From the NCBI RefSeq assembly GCF_000586555.1, contig NZ_AZUC01000045.1, forward strand, positions 160,780 to 224,779: a stretch of DNA of 64,000 nucleotides, read 5' to 3'. Made by a program: the position numbers and the translations under genes. The notes under the pieces were generated by a model. That model did not search any database. It was not told where the DNA came from and was given only the letters and a program-made list of their open reading frames with translations. Source of the stretch: Sporosarcina sp. D27. Its GTDB lineage: Bacteria; Bacillota; Bacilli; Bacillales_A; Planococcaceae. The first letter of the stretch is position 1; each line of letters begins with the position of its first letter. Below, one piece after another: positions 43,678-53,638 of this stretch.

Positions 43678-44520
43678 TCAATCATTCAGCAAATCTAATA
43701 TACGTTCAAAATCTTCTTCAGAGAAAAACTCAATTTCAATTTTTCCTTTGTTTTTTGTTTTCTTAATAGATACGTTTGTTCCAAAGTGTTCACGTAACGA
43801 TGTTTCCTGCTCTACGAGAAACAAATCTTTCTTTTCTTTCTTCTTATTTGTTTCACGTGAAACATGTTCATTCAGTTTTTGAACTAACGCTTCCAGTTGA
43901 CGAACATTTAAGCCCTCTTTCATCGTCTTTTCAGCGATAATATTAATCTGCTCTTTCTTACGCAAACCGAGTAGTGTACGACCATGTCCCATCGATAACT
44001 TCCCTTCCGTAATATCTTTACGGACCTTTTCAGGAAGTGCGAGTAATCTAATATGATTTGCGATATGCGGACGGCTTTTTCCTAACCGAAACGCAAGTTG
44101 TTCTTGGGTAAGCTCTAAACTATCCATTAAGTTCTGGTACGCTTCAGCTTCTTCAATAGGTGATAAATCTTCACGTTGAAGATTCTCCAAAATTGCAAGT
44201 TCCATTGACTCAGTATCTGTTAGTTGGCGAACGACTGCTGGAATTTCTCTAAGTCCCGCTAACTTTGCAGCACGGAACCGGCGCTCACCTACAACGATTT
44301 CATGTGCGGATCCGACTTTACGTAAAATAATGGGTTGCAAGACACCGTGTTCTTTAATGGAAGCACTGAGTTCTTGAATTGCAGCCTCATCAAAACGTTT
44401 TCTCGGTTGATATGGATTTACTGTAATACTTTTAAGATTGATTTGCTCCACTGATTCTGCTTTTACAAGCGACTCTCCCGGAAACAATGCATTAATCCCC
44501 TTACCAAGACCTTTACCCAT
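43678..44520 (-). CDS. spo0J: Chromosome partitioning protein ParB (Spo0J)
   Basis: A 280-residue CTPase that loads on parS and slides to recruit SMC and control Soj. It has the CTP-binding region (HGVLQPIILRK, VVGERRFRAAK, ILENLQREDLSPIEEA), a helix-turn-helix (TQEQLAFRLGKSRPHIANH) and a C-terminal dimer domain. The gene contains a perfect parS site. It overlaps soj by eight bases. Confidence 0.95.
   Translation of the reverse strand: MGKGLGKGINALFPGESLVKAESVEQINLKSITVNPYQPRKRFDEAAIQELSASIKEHGVLQPIILRKVGSAHEIVVGERRFRAAKLAGLREIPAVVRQLTDTESMELAILENLQREDLSPIEEAEAYQNLMDSLELTQEQLAFRLGKSRPHIANHIRLLALPEKVRKDITEGKLSMGHGRTLLGLRKKEQINIIAEKTMKEGLNVRQLEALVQKLNEHVSRETNKKKEKKDLFLVEQETSLREHFGTNVSIKKTKNKGKIEIEFFSEEDFERILDLLND
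43849..43864. promoter_or_regulatory. parS site within spo0J
   Basis: TGTTTCACGTGAAACA, the perfect 16-bp parS palindrome. B. subtilis also has a parS in spo0J. Confidence 0.95.
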
Positions 44521-45274
44521 TGTGAACCACTTCCTTTGCCAGCTCTAAGTAAACTTCCGCTCCACGTGACCGCGCATCATATAATATGATTGGCTCACCA
44601 TGACTCGGTGCCTCACTCAACCTTACATTCCGTGGAATAATCGTTTTATATACTTTGTCTTGGAAGTATTTCTTTACTTCGTCAATCACTTGTATTCCTA
44701 AATTGGTACGCGCATCAAACATTGTGAGTAACACACCATCAATAACAAGATTTTCGTTCAAATGCTTTTGTACAAGACGAATCGTGCTAAGCAATTGACT
44801 TAATCCTTCCAGTGCGTAATATTCACATTGCACTGGGATGACAATAGAATCTGATGCAGTCAGAGCGTTAATCGTTAATAATCCTAGTGATGGCGGACAG
44901 TCAATGACGATGTAATCGTAATCTGCTTTCACTTCTTGAATGGCATGTTTCATGCGAACTTCCCTTGAAATCGTTGACACTAATTCAATTTCAGCTCCTG
45001 CCAAAGAAATTGTTGCGGGAATACAATCCAATTGAGGTACTTTCGTCGGCAAAATCACGTCTTTCATTGGAACATCATCTATAAGGATGTCATAAATACA
45101 ATTTTGGACGTCGCCTTTGTTAATGCCTACCCCACTAGTTGCATTCCCCTGTGGATCTGTATCAATTAACAATACTTTTTTTCCAATATGTGCAAGACAG
45201 GCGCTGAGGTTTACCGAGGTAGTTGTCTTGCCAACGCCGCCTTTTTGATTGGCTATTGCGATAATTCTTCCCAA
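44513..45274 (-). CDS. soj: Chromosome partitioning ATPase ParA (Soj)
   Basis: A 253-residue Walker-type ATPase with the deviant P-loop KGGVGKTTTSVN (residues 11-22), Walker A' VLLIDTDPQGN and Walker B VIDCPPSLG. It binds DNA as an ATP dimer, and as a monomer or dimer inhibits or activates DnaA; Spo0J stimulates its ATPase. The TTG start at 45274 has AGGTG five bases upstream. Confidence 0.95.
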   Translation of the reverse strand: MGRIIAIANQKGGVGKTTTSVNLSACLAHIGKKVLLIDTDPQGNATSGVGINKGDVQNCIYDILIDDVPMKDVILPTKVPQLDCIPATISLAGAEIELVSTISREVRMKHAIQEVKADYDYIVIDCPPSLGLLTINALTASDSIVIPVQCEYYALEGLSQLLSTIRLVQKHLNENLVIDGVLLTMFDARTNLGIQVIDEVKKYFQDKVYKTIIPRNVRLSEAPSHGEPIILYDARSRGAEVYLELAKEVVHNG

Positions 45275-45337
45275 ACGAGCACCTGCTTTCTTCCATACAT
45301 GCTGTTCGATCCCTGCATATTTGTTCTATCTATCAGT

Positions 45338-46198
45338 TTACCAAAAAAGTGTTGTAAATGGTATGAATAACAGAGCAAAAACTCTTGCTACCTGAAAGCA
45401 AGAGTCAATTCCACTCTTAGTCACCATCGTTAACGACTGGCGAATCGTATTGACTGCAATGCGGACGTCTTTACTCACTGACTTCCTCCGTGGAGCTTTC
45501 TTTTTTTCTTTAGGCTCAGGAGGTGTTAACACTTCTTTAATTCTTGCTTCTAATTGTTTTACGTTGAGACCATTTTCTATTGCTTCCTGAAATACTTGTT
45601 TCTGAAGTTCAGGATCTTTCAACGCAATCAGTGCTCGAGCATGACGCTCTGATAACTCTTTTGTTAAAATTGCTTGTTTAATTTCTTCAGGTAATTTTAG
45701 CAATCTCATTTTATTTGCAATAGTTGACTGCCCTTTACCTAAACGTTGTGCCAAAGCTTCTTGAGTCAGCGCATGTAGCTCTAATAACTTTTCATAAGCA
45801 TATGCTTCTTCAATCGCTGTAAGTTCTTCCCGTTGTAAGTTTTCAATTAAAGCAATAGAAGCCGTTTCTTTATCGTCCAAGTTACGTACAATAGCAGGAA
45901 CTTCTTCCCACCCGAGCTTTTTCATTGCCCGGTAACGACGCTCCCCTGCGATGATTTCATATGCGTCTTCATCAGTCTGTCGTATGACGATTGGCTGGAT
46001 GATCCCGTGTGTATGAATCGTACGAGCCAGCTCCTCGATTTTCTCTTCAGAGAAGATGGTGCGCGGTTGAAAACGATTCGGCTTAATACGATCAATTTGA
46101 ATTTGTTCTACGGATTCATTCACCATAGGTTCCGCCTCTTCTATCGGGGGGAGTTCTTTTTCTCCATTCCCAAAAAAACGTGAGAACGTATTTTTCAT
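45338..46198 (-). CDS. noc: Nucleoid occlusion protein Noc with altered C-terminus
   Basis: A 286-residue ParB-like CTPase that binds Noc sites and tethers DNA to the membrane to block division over the nucleoid. It keeps the N-terminal amphipathic membrane-targeting helix ([10 protein letters not shown]), the CTP domain ([15 protein letters not shown]), and the helix-turn-helix ([20 protein letters not shown]). After KSGID the expected acidic EE-DYYQ-type end is missing; the frame reads through the terminator hairpin into a hydrophobic tail ([12 protein letters not shown]). That looks like a deletion or frameshift near the 3' end. Start: ATG 46198 with AAGGTGG upstream. Confidence 0.88.
   Translation of the reverse strand: MKNTFSRFFGNGEKELPPIEEAEPMVNESVEQIQIDRIKPNRFQPRTIFSEEKIEELARTIHTHGIIQPIVIRQTDEDAYEIIAGERRYRAMKKLGWEEVPAIVRNLDDKETASIALIENLQREELTAIEEAYAYEKLLELHALTQEALAQRLGKGQSTIANKMRLLKLPEEIKQAILTKELSERHARALIALKDPELQKQVFQEAIENGLNVKQLEARIKEVLTPPEPKEKKKAPRRKSVSKDVRIAVNTIRQSLTMVTKSGIDSCFQVARVFALLFIPFTTLFW
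45376..45405 (-). terminator. Terminator lying inside the end of noc
   Basis: A perfect 9-bp stem (45381-45389 with 45397-45405), 7-nt loop and TTTTT on the minus strand. It lies 38 bases before the noc stop codon, so the annotated tail is translated from terminator sequence. Confidence 0.8.
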
Positions 46199-46396
46199 TC
46201 CAGACACCACCTTTTTAAGACTATCCTCTGTTGTGAACACGAACAGTCGCTGCAGAGAGGATGATTTCCATCCATCATTCGTTCAACTTAATCCTTATTG
46301 AAACGTTTTGACGGCAGTCCACTTCCTTTGAATTGGACTGAAAACCTATGTAAGAAAGAGAGCAGCACATTCACTCTCCTTCTATATGGCCTACAA

Positions 46397-46412
46397 TGTT
46401 CCACGTGAAACA
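46397..46412. promoter_or_regulatory. parS site between noc and rsmG
   Basis: TGTTCCACGTGAAACA, one base from the perfect palindrome and a variant accepted in other Bacillales. It lies just past the rsmG stop, upstream of noc. Confidence 0.88.
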
Positions 46413-46414
46413 GT

Positions 46415-47131
46415 TCAACAGATTGGCGTCTTATTTGGCATGCCTGGTTTTCGTGGATACTTTTTAGGCGTTTTTTTAACTTTTGAGAAAACAAATACAG
46501 TCCGTTCACTCTCTTCAAGTGGAAGAGAGAATGTATGCTTATCTTCTAACACAACGCCGAGAGTTTCAAGTGCTTTTTTTGCATCAACCATTTCGTCAGC
46601 TGCTGCAGCGCCTTTCATCGCAATGAAACGTCCATCAACTTTAAGTGCTGGGACGCATAATTCTGCGAGGACACTTAGTCGTGCTACTGCTCGTGCAGTT
46701 ACAATGTCAAATTGTTCTCGATACTCTTGGTTTTGTCCGAAATCCTCGGCACGCGCATGGACGAATCGAACATTTTTTAACTCTAGTTTTTCTGAAAGTT
46801 CATTAAGGAAATTAATACGTTTGTTTAATGAATCTACGATTGTTACGTGCAGATTTGGGAAGCAAATTTTCAACGGAATGCTTGGGAAACCTGCACCTGC
46901 TCCTACATCACAAAGTGTAAGCTCTTTCGTCAAATCCGCGAAAAATGCTGCTGAAATTGAATCGTAAAAGTGTTTAAGATAAACAGAAGGAGCATCAGTA
47001 ATTGCCGTCAAGTTCATCTTTTCGTTCCATTCTACGAGCAGTTTAAAATACAGATTAAACTGAGAGATTTGCTGATCACTAAGGGATATCCCCTTCTCCT
47101 GCAAAGCTTCAATAAATTGTTCTTCGTTCAC
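46415..47131 (-). CDS. rsmG: 16S rRNA (guanine527-N7)-methyltransferase
   Basis: A 238-residue class I SAM methyltransferase (GidB) that makes m7G527 in 16S rRNA; loss gives low-level streptomycin resistance. The SAM motif is [15 protein letters not shown], followed by [10 protein letters not shown] and VTARAVARL. The ATG has AAAGGTGG upstream. Last gene of the mnmE-mnmG-rsmG run, after a strong terminator. Confidence 0.95.
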   Translation of the reverse strand: MNEEQFIEALQEKGISLSDQQISQFNLYFKLLVEWNEKMNLTAITDAPSVYLKHFYDSISAAFFADLTKELTLCDVGAGAGFPSIPLKICFPNLHVTIVDSLNKRINFLNELSEKLELKNVRFVHARAEDFGQNQEYREQFDIVTARAVARLSVLAELCVPALKVDGRFIAMKGAAAADEMVDAKKALETLGVVLEDKHTFSLPLEESERTVFVFSKVKKTPKKYPRKPGMPNKTPIC

Positions 47132-47145
47132 TGAAATCCACCTTT

Positions 47146-47182
47146 CAAAAAAGCTAATACGGACTTCATATCCGTATTAGCT
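47146..47182 (-). terminator. Terminator between mnmG and rsmG
   Basis: A perfect 12-bp stem (47152-47163 with 47171-47182), 7-nt loop and TTTTTT on the minus strand; some read-through to rsmG is expected. Confidence 0.88.
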
Positions 47183-47186
47183 GGGG

Positions 47187-49076
47187 TTAGCCGGATATTT
47201 TAGCGATTTTACCTTGTTCAATGTAAACAAGAAGGATGGAAATGTCTGCTGGATTCACTCCTGAAATTCGGGAAGCTTGTGCAATTGATAATGGACGTAC
47301 ATCACTTAAATTCGCTCTTGCTTCTTTTGCAAGACCTGAAATTGCATGATAATCAATGCCTTCTGGAATCTTTTTGTTCTCCATCTTCTTCATACGATTC
47401 ACTTGTTGCATCGCTTTTTCAATGTATCCTTCGTACTTAATAGAAATTTCGACTTGCTCCGCTACGTCTGGTGTACACGCCGTTTCCGGAGGGACGACCT
47501 TACTAATTTCGTCGTATTTCATCTCTGGACGCTTCAACAAATCTGCGGCTTTCATTGGCTCGCGAAGTGCTGTTCCACCTGCCGCTTCAATAATTGTCTG
47601 AACAGCTTCTTCGGGCTTCACAGATACTTTACGTAACCGCTCAATTTCTTCTTCAATTTGTTGTTTTTTCACTACAAACTTCGCATAGCGCTCATCAGAA
47701 ATCATACCAAGTGTATGGCCAATTTCAGTGAGACGTAAGTCCGCGTTGTCATGACGCAACAATAGGCGGTATTCTGCACGGGAAGTGAGTAGACGATAAG
47801 GTTCGCTTGTTCCTTTAGTTACAAGGTCATCGATCAGGACGCCAATGTAAGCATCCGCTCGTCCAAGAACCACTTCTTCTTTTCCGAGAACACGACTCGC
47901 TGCATTAATACCTGCCATGATCCCCTGTGCAGCGGCTTCTTCATAACCAGATGTTCCGTTTAGTTGACCTGCAGTATACAAATTCTTAATTTTTTTCGTC
48001 TCCAGTGTTGGCCATAGCTGTGTCGGAACAATTGCATCATACTCGATTGCATATCCCGCACGTAGCATTTGTGCCTTCTCTAACCCAGGAACACTTTCAA
48101 TCATTTTACGTTGTACGTGTTCAGGTAAGCTTGTAGACAATCCTTGAACGTACATTTCACGTGTATTTCGACCTTCTGGCTCAAGGAAAATTTGATGCCT
48201 AGATTTATCTGCAAAGCGGACAATTTTGTCCTCAATTGATGGACAGTAGCTTGGTCCTTTACCTTTTATGACACCTGAATACATAGGGGACAAATGAAGA
48301 TTTTCGTTAATAAGTTGATGCGTTAACGGTGATGTATATGTTAACCAGCATGGTAGCTGATCTGTTATGAATTCAGTCGTTTCGAAACTGAATGCACGCG
48401 GTGTCTCATCGCCAGGTTGAATTTCGGTCTTGCTATAATCCACTGTATTACTATTCACACGTGGAGGTGTTCCAGTCTTGAATCGAACTGTGTCAAAGCC
48501 AAGTTCACGGAGGCTATCCGCTAATTTGATAGAAGGCATTTGGTTGTTTGGGCCGCTAGAGTATTTCAAGTCCCCGATGATGACTTCGCCCCGTAAGAAC
48601 GTCCCTGTTGTAACTATGACTGTTTTCGCACGATAGATGGCTCCAATTTGTGTGAGCACACCTTTCACTTCTCCGTCTTCCACAATCAGTTCTTCAACGA
48701 CACCCTGATGAAGAGATAAATGCTCTTCGTCTTCAAGCATGCGTTTCATTTCTTGTTGATAAAGGACTTTGTCTGCTTGCGCTCGAAGTGCACGAACTGC
48801 AGGTCCTTTTCCTGTATTCAACATCCGCATTTGGATGTGTGTTTTGTCGATTACTTTACCCATCGCTCCGCCTAGTGCATCAATCTCTCGGACGACAATC
48901 CCTTTTGCAGGACCCCCGAGTGATGGATTACAAGGCATAAAGGCAATCATATCCAGGTTCATGGTTAGTACGAGTGTGCTCGCTCCCATTTTTGCTGATG
49001 CATATGCTGCTTCTACGCCTGCATGGCCGGCGCCGATTACGATAACATCGAACGTGCCTGCTTCAAATTGTGGCAT
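47187..49076 (-). CDS. mnmG: tRNA uridine-5-carboxymethylaminomethyl modification enzyme MnmG
   Basis: A 629-residue FAD enzyme (GidA) that with MnmE modifies U34 of tRNAs reading A/G-ending codons. It has the Rossmann FAD motif [19 protein letters not shown] (about 12-30), conserved Cys in CNPSLGG and in the SYCPSIEDK segment, and the C-terminal helical domain. Normal length. The ATG has AGGAAGGATG upstream, 56 bases after mnmE. Confidence 0.96.
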   Translation of the reverse strand: MPQFEAGTFDVIVIGAGHAGVEAAYASAKMGASTLVLTMNLDMIAFMPCNPSLGGPAKGIVVREIDALGGAMGKVIDKTHIQMRMLNTGKGPAVRALRAQADKVLYQQEMKRMLEDEEHLSLHQGVVEELIVEDGEVKGVLTQIGAIYRAKTVIVTTGTFLRGEVIIGDLKYSSGPNNQMPSIKLADSLRELGFDTVRFKTGTPPRVNSNTVDYSKTEIQPGDETPRAFSFETTEFITDQLPCWLTYTSPLTHQLINENLHLSPMYSGVIKGKGPSYCPSIEDKIVRFADKSRHQIFLEPEGRNTREMYVQGLSTSLPEHVQRKMIESVPGLEKAQMLRAGYAIEYDAIVPTQLWPTLETKKIKNLYTAGQLNGTSGYEEAAAQGIMAGINAASRVLGKEEVVLGRADAYIGVLIDDLVTKGTSEPYRLLTSRAEYRLLLRHDNADLRLTEIGHTLGMISDERYAKFVVKKQQIEEEIERLRKVSVKPEEAVQTIIEAAGGTALREPMKAADLLKRPEMKYDEISKVVPPETACTPDVAEQVEISIKYEGYIEKAMQQVNRMKKMENKKIPEGIDYHAISGLAKEARANLSDVRPLSIAQASRISGVNPADISILLVYIEQGKIAKISG

Positions 49077-49132
49077 GCTCGTTCATCCTTCCTGTATGTG
49101 AATCACGTGGCAATCGCCAAGCGTTCAATTGT

Positions 49133-50518
49133 TTATTTCCCGAGGCAAAACTGAGAGAATAGCTGGTTAATGAGACTATCTTGAACGGTATCTCCAACAA
49201 TTTCACCGAGCAGTTCCCACGTCCGTGTAATATCGATTTGAATCATATCGATAGGAACGCGCGCTTCTGCTGCTTGAATAGCATCTTCAATAGATGTTTT
49301 CGCTTGGTGCAACAGTGCGATATGCCGCTCGTTTGAAACATACGTCGGATCTTCTGCTTCGATTCCACCGCCAAAAAATAGGCTCGCAATCGTTTCTTCC
49401 AGCTCATCTACTCCTTCATCTTGAAGGATAGATGTAGTTATGACGTGCTTTTGACCTGCCAGTTGTTTGACGGTCTCTATATCGATTTGCTGAGGTAGGT
49501 CCGTCTTGTTAACGACAATAATCGCATCCATTGGACGAATCGTTTCAAGTAACCGTTCGTCTTCAGGAGACAATGCTTCAGAACCATTCAACAGCAATAT
49601 TACGAGGTCTGCTTCTTTTAGTACTTGTCGTGAGCGTTCTACACCAATTCGCTCCACCAAATCTTCCGTTTCACGAATCCCCGCTGTATCGACCAATTTT
49701 AACGGTACGCCTTTAACATTCACGTACTCCTCAATAATATCACGAGTTGTCCCCGCTATGTCAGTTACAATTGCTTTATTTTCCTGGACAAGGCTGTTAA
49801 GCAAGGAAGATTTCCCTACATTCGGACGTCCAATAATAACTGTCGAAAGCCCTTCACGAAGAATTCTACCTTGAGAAGAAGTTGAGAGAAGCTTAATAAT
49901 TTCACTTCGCACCCACTCGCCCTTCTCAATCATGAGCGGAATCGTCATTTCTTCTACGTCATCATACTCTGGATAATCAATATTCACTTCGACTTGTGCA
50001 AGCGTCTCAAGAAGTGCCTGACGTAACTCGCCAATCAGACGGGACAATTTCCCGTCCATCTGATTCAATGCAACATTCATAGCCCGATCGGTTTTCGCTC
50101 GTATTAAATCCATCACAGCTTCTGACTGAGACAGGTCAATCCGCCCATTTAAAAAGGCACGCTTCGTAAACTCACCTGGTTCAGCTAAACGTGCACCATA
50201 TTGGAGTACCAGTCGGAGTACTCGATTCACGGACACCAAACCACCGTGACAATTCAATTCGATCACGTCTTCACGAGTGAACGTTTTCGGCGCTTTCATG
50301 AGAGACACCATAATTTCTTCCACGGTTTCGTCAGTCGATGGATCCACCAAATGACCGTAATGAATCGTGTGGGATGATGAATCTACTAAACGCTTCCCAG
50401 ACGGTGAACGGAACAATCTATCCGCAATTTCAACAGCTTCATCTCCGCTGATTCGGACTATCGCAATTGCTCCTTCTCCCATCGGCGTCGAAATTGCCGC
50501 TATTGTATCAAATTGCAC
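49133..50518 (-). CDS. mnmE: tRNA modification GTPase MnmE
   Basis: A 461-residue GTPase (TrmE) with a folate-binding N-terminal domain (about 1-120), a helical domain that contains an inserted G domain ([34 protein letters not shown]) and the C-terminal CLGK motif with the essential Cys. It partners MnmG. The GTG at 50518 has GGAAGGTGAG six bases upstream. Confidence 0.95.
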   Translation of the reverse strand: MQFDTIAAISTPMGEGAIAIVRISGDEAVEIADRLFRSPSGKRLVDSSSHTIHYGHLVDPSTDETVEEIMVSLMKAPKTFTREDVIELNCHGGLVSVNRVLRLVLQYGARLAEPGEFTKRAFLNGRIDLSQSEAVMDLIRAKTDRAMNVALNQMDGKLSRLIGELRQALLETLAQVEVNIDYPEYDDVEEMTIPLMIEKGEWVRSEIIKLLSTSSQGRILREGLSTVIIGRPNVGKSSLLNSLVQENKAIVTDIAGTTRDIIEEYVNVKGVPLKLVDTAGIRETEDLVERIGVERSRQVLKEADLVILLLNGSEALSPEDERLLETIRPMDAIIVVNKTDLPQQIDIETVKQLAGQKHVITTSILQDEGVDELEETIASLFFGGGIEAEDPTYVSNERHIALLHQAKTSIEDAIQAAEARVPIDMIQIDITRTWELLGEIVGDTVQDSLINQLFSQFCLGK

Positions 50519-50874
50519 GCTGACTCACCTTCCTATTTTTCGTTATCCACATGTGTACAACCATTTTTCGGGCGTAACTATCTAACTGTAAATTTTATCA
50601 TAAATCGGTCTGTTGTCCTAGCATGTGGTACGAAAAAATGTGGATAACTTGAAATTTTTGTGGCTGTCTCCTCTTTAATGTCGATATAACCGCTTTACCG
50701 CAAAGTAAAATTGCATATAAATGTCGTTTTCTCTACTTGAAATAGTTCGTGGAAACTGGAAATTTTGCATGTCAATTCAAGTTATGATGAGTAGGTTGGA
50801 AACAATTCAATGTAATGCAGATAGGAACTTATAGATTTCACAACCCTTTTAACCTTTTTCAGCTAAAAAAGACA
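50519..50874. other. mnmE upstream region with two DnaA boxes
   Basis: About 356 bp. Two perfect DnaA boxes face each other: TTATCCACA at 50543-50551 and its reverse complement at 50639-50647. A minus-strand TTGAAT, 17-base spacer and TCATAA around 50775-50805 could be the mnmE promoter. Confidence 0.5.
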
Positions 50875-50900
50875 TAAAAAAAAGGGCTTTTCAGCCCTTT
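50875..50900 (-). terminator. Terminator of the yidC-jag unit
   Basis: An 8-bp AAAGGGCT/AGCCCTTT stem with a 4-nt loop; the minus strand continues in T residues. It directly abuts the jag stop codon. Confidence 0.85.
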
Positions 50901-51710
50901 TTACACAATCGGTTCTATTACTAAATAACGACGCGGATCTTTACCTTCTGAGTACGTTTCAATGTCAAGTCGATCTGCTAATGCATGATGCAAGACTTTC
51001 CGCTCGTTCGAGGGCATCGGCTCCAGCTGAACCTTTCGTCCGCTACGAATGGCTTTATCGGCCATTCGCTCTGCAAGTTGCATAAGTGCCTGTTCACGGC
51101 GAACTCGGTAATCTCCAACATCAACTCGGACTACTTTGTAAGTCCCAGTTCCTTTGTTTGCGACTAATTGTGCCAATTGCTGTAACGCATTGAGTGTACT
51201 TCCTCTTTTACCTATCAAAAATGCTGCTTTTTCACTTTCTAATTGAAAGTGAATGACTTTTCCATCTGTTTTATGGCTAAGTTGAAGATCTTCCACACCC
51301 ATATCGTTTGCAATCTGAGAGAGATATGCACTAGTTTCTGCGATAATTTCATCGTCCGTCAAGATGGGTTCCGACAATGCTATTGAGTCGGTTTTTGCTT
51401 CAGAATCTAACTTTTCGGTTCGTTCTTTAACTATTTCTATAGTAGAAACTTGAACGGAAGGCGGTTCTTGCACAAGTTCTTCCACACCCTCTTCTTCCTT
51501 TAAAGCGGAGGTTGGTGAAGTATTTTGAACCGGTTCTTCAGGAAGACGTTTAACTACTACTTCGGCAGGTACTGCACCAAATCCTAGAAAACCTTTCCTT
51601 CCTTGGGTGATCACTTGGACATCGACTTGGTTCCGCAAAGTATTCAATTTCTCTAACGCAGAGGCGATTGCGTCTTCAACGGTTTTGCCGGTCTGTCTGA
51701 TCTCACTCAT
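50901..51710 (-). CDS. jag: RNA-binding protein Jag/KhpB
   Basis: A 269-residue protein: Jag-N domain (1-55, including GRKGFLGFGAVPAEVVV), an acidic, variable linker (60-120), a KH domain (GKRGSTLNALQQLAQLV) and an R3H domain (ending RRYLVIEP). It binds RNA with KhpA and affects cell elongation and division. Its ATG overlaps the yidC stop as ATGA. Confidence 0.92.
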   Translation of the reverse strand: MSEIRQTGKTVEDAIASALEKLNTLRNQVDVQVITQGRKGFLGFGAVPAEVVVKRLPEEPVQNTSPTSALKEEEGVEELVQEPPSVQVSTIEIVKERTEKLDSEAKTDSIALSEPILTDDEIIAETSAYLSQIANDMGVEDLQLSHKTDGKVIHFQLESEKAAFLIGKRGSTLNALQQLAQLVANKGTGTYKVVRVDVGDYRVRREQALMQLAERMADKAIRSGRKVQLEPMPSNERKVLHHALADRLDIETYSEGKDPRRYLVIEPIV

Positions 51711-52489
51711 TTCCGTTTAGTTCCCCCTTTCCTCTTGGGTTGCTCAACCACAACTTCTTTTTTCTTGAATGGTTTGTAGATGAAGAAGTTTTGAATAATC
51801 GAGAATGTATTTCCGACAACCCAATATAACGCGAGTGCTGCTGGTAAAAATGAACCAAAAATCATAATGAAAAACGGCATGATGTACATCATGATCTTCA
51901 TCTGAGGATTATCCATCGCTGGACCCGTGCGCAATACGATGAATTGCATAATTCCGGCAAAAACAGCTAACGCAATACTTGGTGCTGCTAGATCAAACAC
52001 AAGGAATTTACCTAGTGGAATTTCTGGTGTTGCATTCATACGGCTAATTGCATGATAGAAACCAATCAATATCGGCATTTGAACAAGTACAGGGAGACAA
52101 CCTGCTACTGGATTGACTTTGTTTTCCGACATGACAGCTTGCATTTCTTCACGGTACTTCTGTTGAGTAACCGCATCTTTTGACTTGTACTTCTCTTTTA
52201 ATGCCTTCAGTTTCGGTTGGATTGCTTGCATTTGTTTTGAACTTTGAGTTTGCTTCAATGTTAGTGGCAGTAAGATGAGACGAATGATAATCGTTACTGC
52301 GATAATTCCGAGCCCATATGTGCCAAGTAATTCTTTAAACGTTTCGATTAAAGAAACGAGTGGCCAAACAATATATTTGCTCCAAAACCCTTCACTGGTA
52401 GCAGATATCGGCTCCTTAAAATCTGAACAGCCCGCCAAAAAAACGGACATTGCCGTTAGCATGAACAGCAACCCTGCTTTTTTCTTCAA
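51707..52489 (-). CDS. yidC: Membrane protein insertase YidC (SpoIIIJ type)
   Basis: A 260-residue Oxa1/YidC insertase: a lipoprotein signal with lipobox LAGC, five membrane helices and the conserved groove Arg in TIIIRLILLPLTLKQ; a basic tail (KKKEVVVEQPKRKGG) follows. It inserts membrane proteins and, as SpoIIIJ, is needed for forespore signalling. The TTG at 52489 has GGGGGA six bases upstream and gives the usual KKKAGLLF start; the ATG at 52510 has a weak site. Confidence 0.92.
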   Translation of the reverse strand: MKKKAGLLFMLTAMSVFLAGCSDFKEPISATSEGFWSKYIVWPLVSLIETFKELLGTYGLGIIAVTIIIRLILLPLTLKQTQSSKQMQAIQPKLKALKEKYKSKDAVTQQKYREEMQAVMSENKVNPVAGCLPVLVQMPILIGFYHAISRMNATPEIPLGKFLVFDLAAPSIALAVFAGIMQFIVLRTGPAMDNPQMKIMMYIMPFFIMIFGSFLPAALALYWVVGNTFSIIQNFFIYKPFKKKEVVVEQPKRKGGTKRK

Positions 52490-52561
52490 TATAGTTCCCC
52501 CAAATCTCATTCTTTTCTAGACAGTCTTAGTGTCAGTGTATCACGAACGCTGATTTTAGTT

Positions 52562-52906
52562 CTACTTCTTCTTTAAGACACGTGCGATTCGTAGCACATG
52601 CTGCAAGCTCTTTTTTGTTTCATGAAAATCTAATTTGGCCGCCGGATGTCTGGCGATAATGACATAATCTTGATCTTGCAGAAGATCTTCCTTCATCTCT
52701 AAGAAGGATTGTCGAATGCATCGTTTTATACGATTACGCATGACGGCGTTCCCAATCTTTTTGCCTACAGAAAGTCCAATTCGGAATTCACGCTGATTTT
52801 CTGCTTTACATACGTACACAACGAATTGTCGATTCGCAAATGATTTGCCGGTTTTAAAAACTTTTTGAAACTCTTCGTTCTTTTTAATACGTTGACTCTT
52901 TTTCAT
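52562..52906 (-). CDS. rnpA: Ribonuclease P protein component
   Basis: A 114-residue basic protein that helps the RNase P RNA bind pre-tRNA 5' leaders. The RNR motif ([14 protein letters not shown], about 55-70) and [23 protein letters not shown] are present. It follows rpmH by 78 bases with a terminator between. Confidence 0.95.
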   Translation of the reverse strand: MKKSQRIKKNEEFQKVFKTGKSFANRQFVVYVCKAENQREFRIGLSVGKKIGNAVMRNRIKRCIRQSFLEMKEDLLQDQDYVIIARHPAAKLDFHETKKSLQHVLRIARVLKKK

Positions 52907-52955
52907 TAGGCACCTGCTCCATCGCGTGGTAGTAGTAATTTTGTGACTTTGGCAT

Positions 52956-52984
52956 AAAAAAAAACCACTGAATGTGTCAGTGGC
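52956..52984 (-). terminator. Terminator/attenuator between rpmH and rnpA
   Basis: A 6-bp CCACTG/CAGTGG stem (extended by A-T pairs) and nine T residues on the minus strand, directly after the rpmH stop. It would favour rpmH over rnpA. Confidence 0.8.
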
Positions 52985-53119
52985 TTACGCTGAAAGAACT
53001 TTTCTTCCTTTTCTGCGACGGGCTGCAAGGACTCTGCGTCCGTTTTTCGAGCTCATGCGTGCACGGAAGCCGTGGACTTTTGCGCGTTTACGTGTATTTG
53101 GTTGGAATGTACGTTTCAT
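52985..53119 (-). CDS. rpmH: 50S ribosomal protein L34
   Basis: A 44-residue, very basic protein read from the sequence: it starts [18 protein letters not shown] and ends [10 protein letters not shown], the full L34 pattern. AGGAGGTG lies eight bases before the ATG. It is the first gene to the left of oriC, as in most Firmicutes. Confidence 0.97.
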   Translation of the reverse strand: MKRTFQPNTRKRAKVHGFRARMSSKNGRRVLAARRRKGRKVLSA

Positions 53120-53179
53120 ATTAGAAGACACCTCCTGCTTTACTGACTCAATTACATGTTACATATAACAGTCTTGACA

Positions 53180-53208
53180 AGTATAGCTTTCTGAAGGGTC
53201 ATTGTCAA
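53180..53208 (-). promoter_or_regulatory. rpmH promoter (SigA-type)
   Basis: On the minus strand TTGACA, a 17-base spacer and TATACT, about 60 bases before rpmH: close to consensus. Confidence 0.85.
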
Positions 53209-53280
53209 ACGATTTTTCCAGTACCACATGAGTTCTTTCTCGTGATTTGGTTCATCCTCTCCAAATTTAAGTACTTATAG

Positions 53281-53577
53281 TTATCCACAATGTTTTCCCG
53301 AGACGAAATTTTGTTCTGTGCATCAATGCCTTTTTGATTTTTTCAAAAACCAACATTTGTCGACAGCTTTTTCACATATCCCTGCTTGTGGATAACACTT
53401 CTGTCCACATTTGCCGGCAATGTGCATAACTCATTCAATCCCTTGCGATATAAGACCATTGCTGATACAATGAGAAAGATTTTGTTGTGTATATAATTTC
53501 ATACATCTTCCCTTATCCACAATTGTTAATAAGTTGTGGATAATTTTTTCAACAACTTTGAATAATAGTTACCCACA
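53281..53577. other. oriC, dnaA-upstream DnaA-box region
   Basis: DnaA boxes at 53281 (TTATCCACA), 53387 (reverse), 53513 (TTATCCACA), 53535 (reverse) and 53569 (TTACCCACA), plus weaker ones, between rpmH and dnaA. This is the upstream half of a bipartite Bacillus-type origin and also the dnaA autoregulatory zone: a TATAAT at 53593 is the likely dnaA -10 box, with the last DnaA box where a -35 would be. Confidence 0.88.
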
Positions 53578-53638
53578 AGCGTGGAAACTGTGTATAATAC
53601 ATACTTCCGGGTTTAGTTCGCGAAAAGGAGGTTCACTT

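Noticed and set aside
53534..53638. 35-codon N-terminal extension of dnaA
   Set aside because: It covers DnaA boxes and the promoter; the GTG at 53639 has the ribosome site and gives the normal DnaA start.
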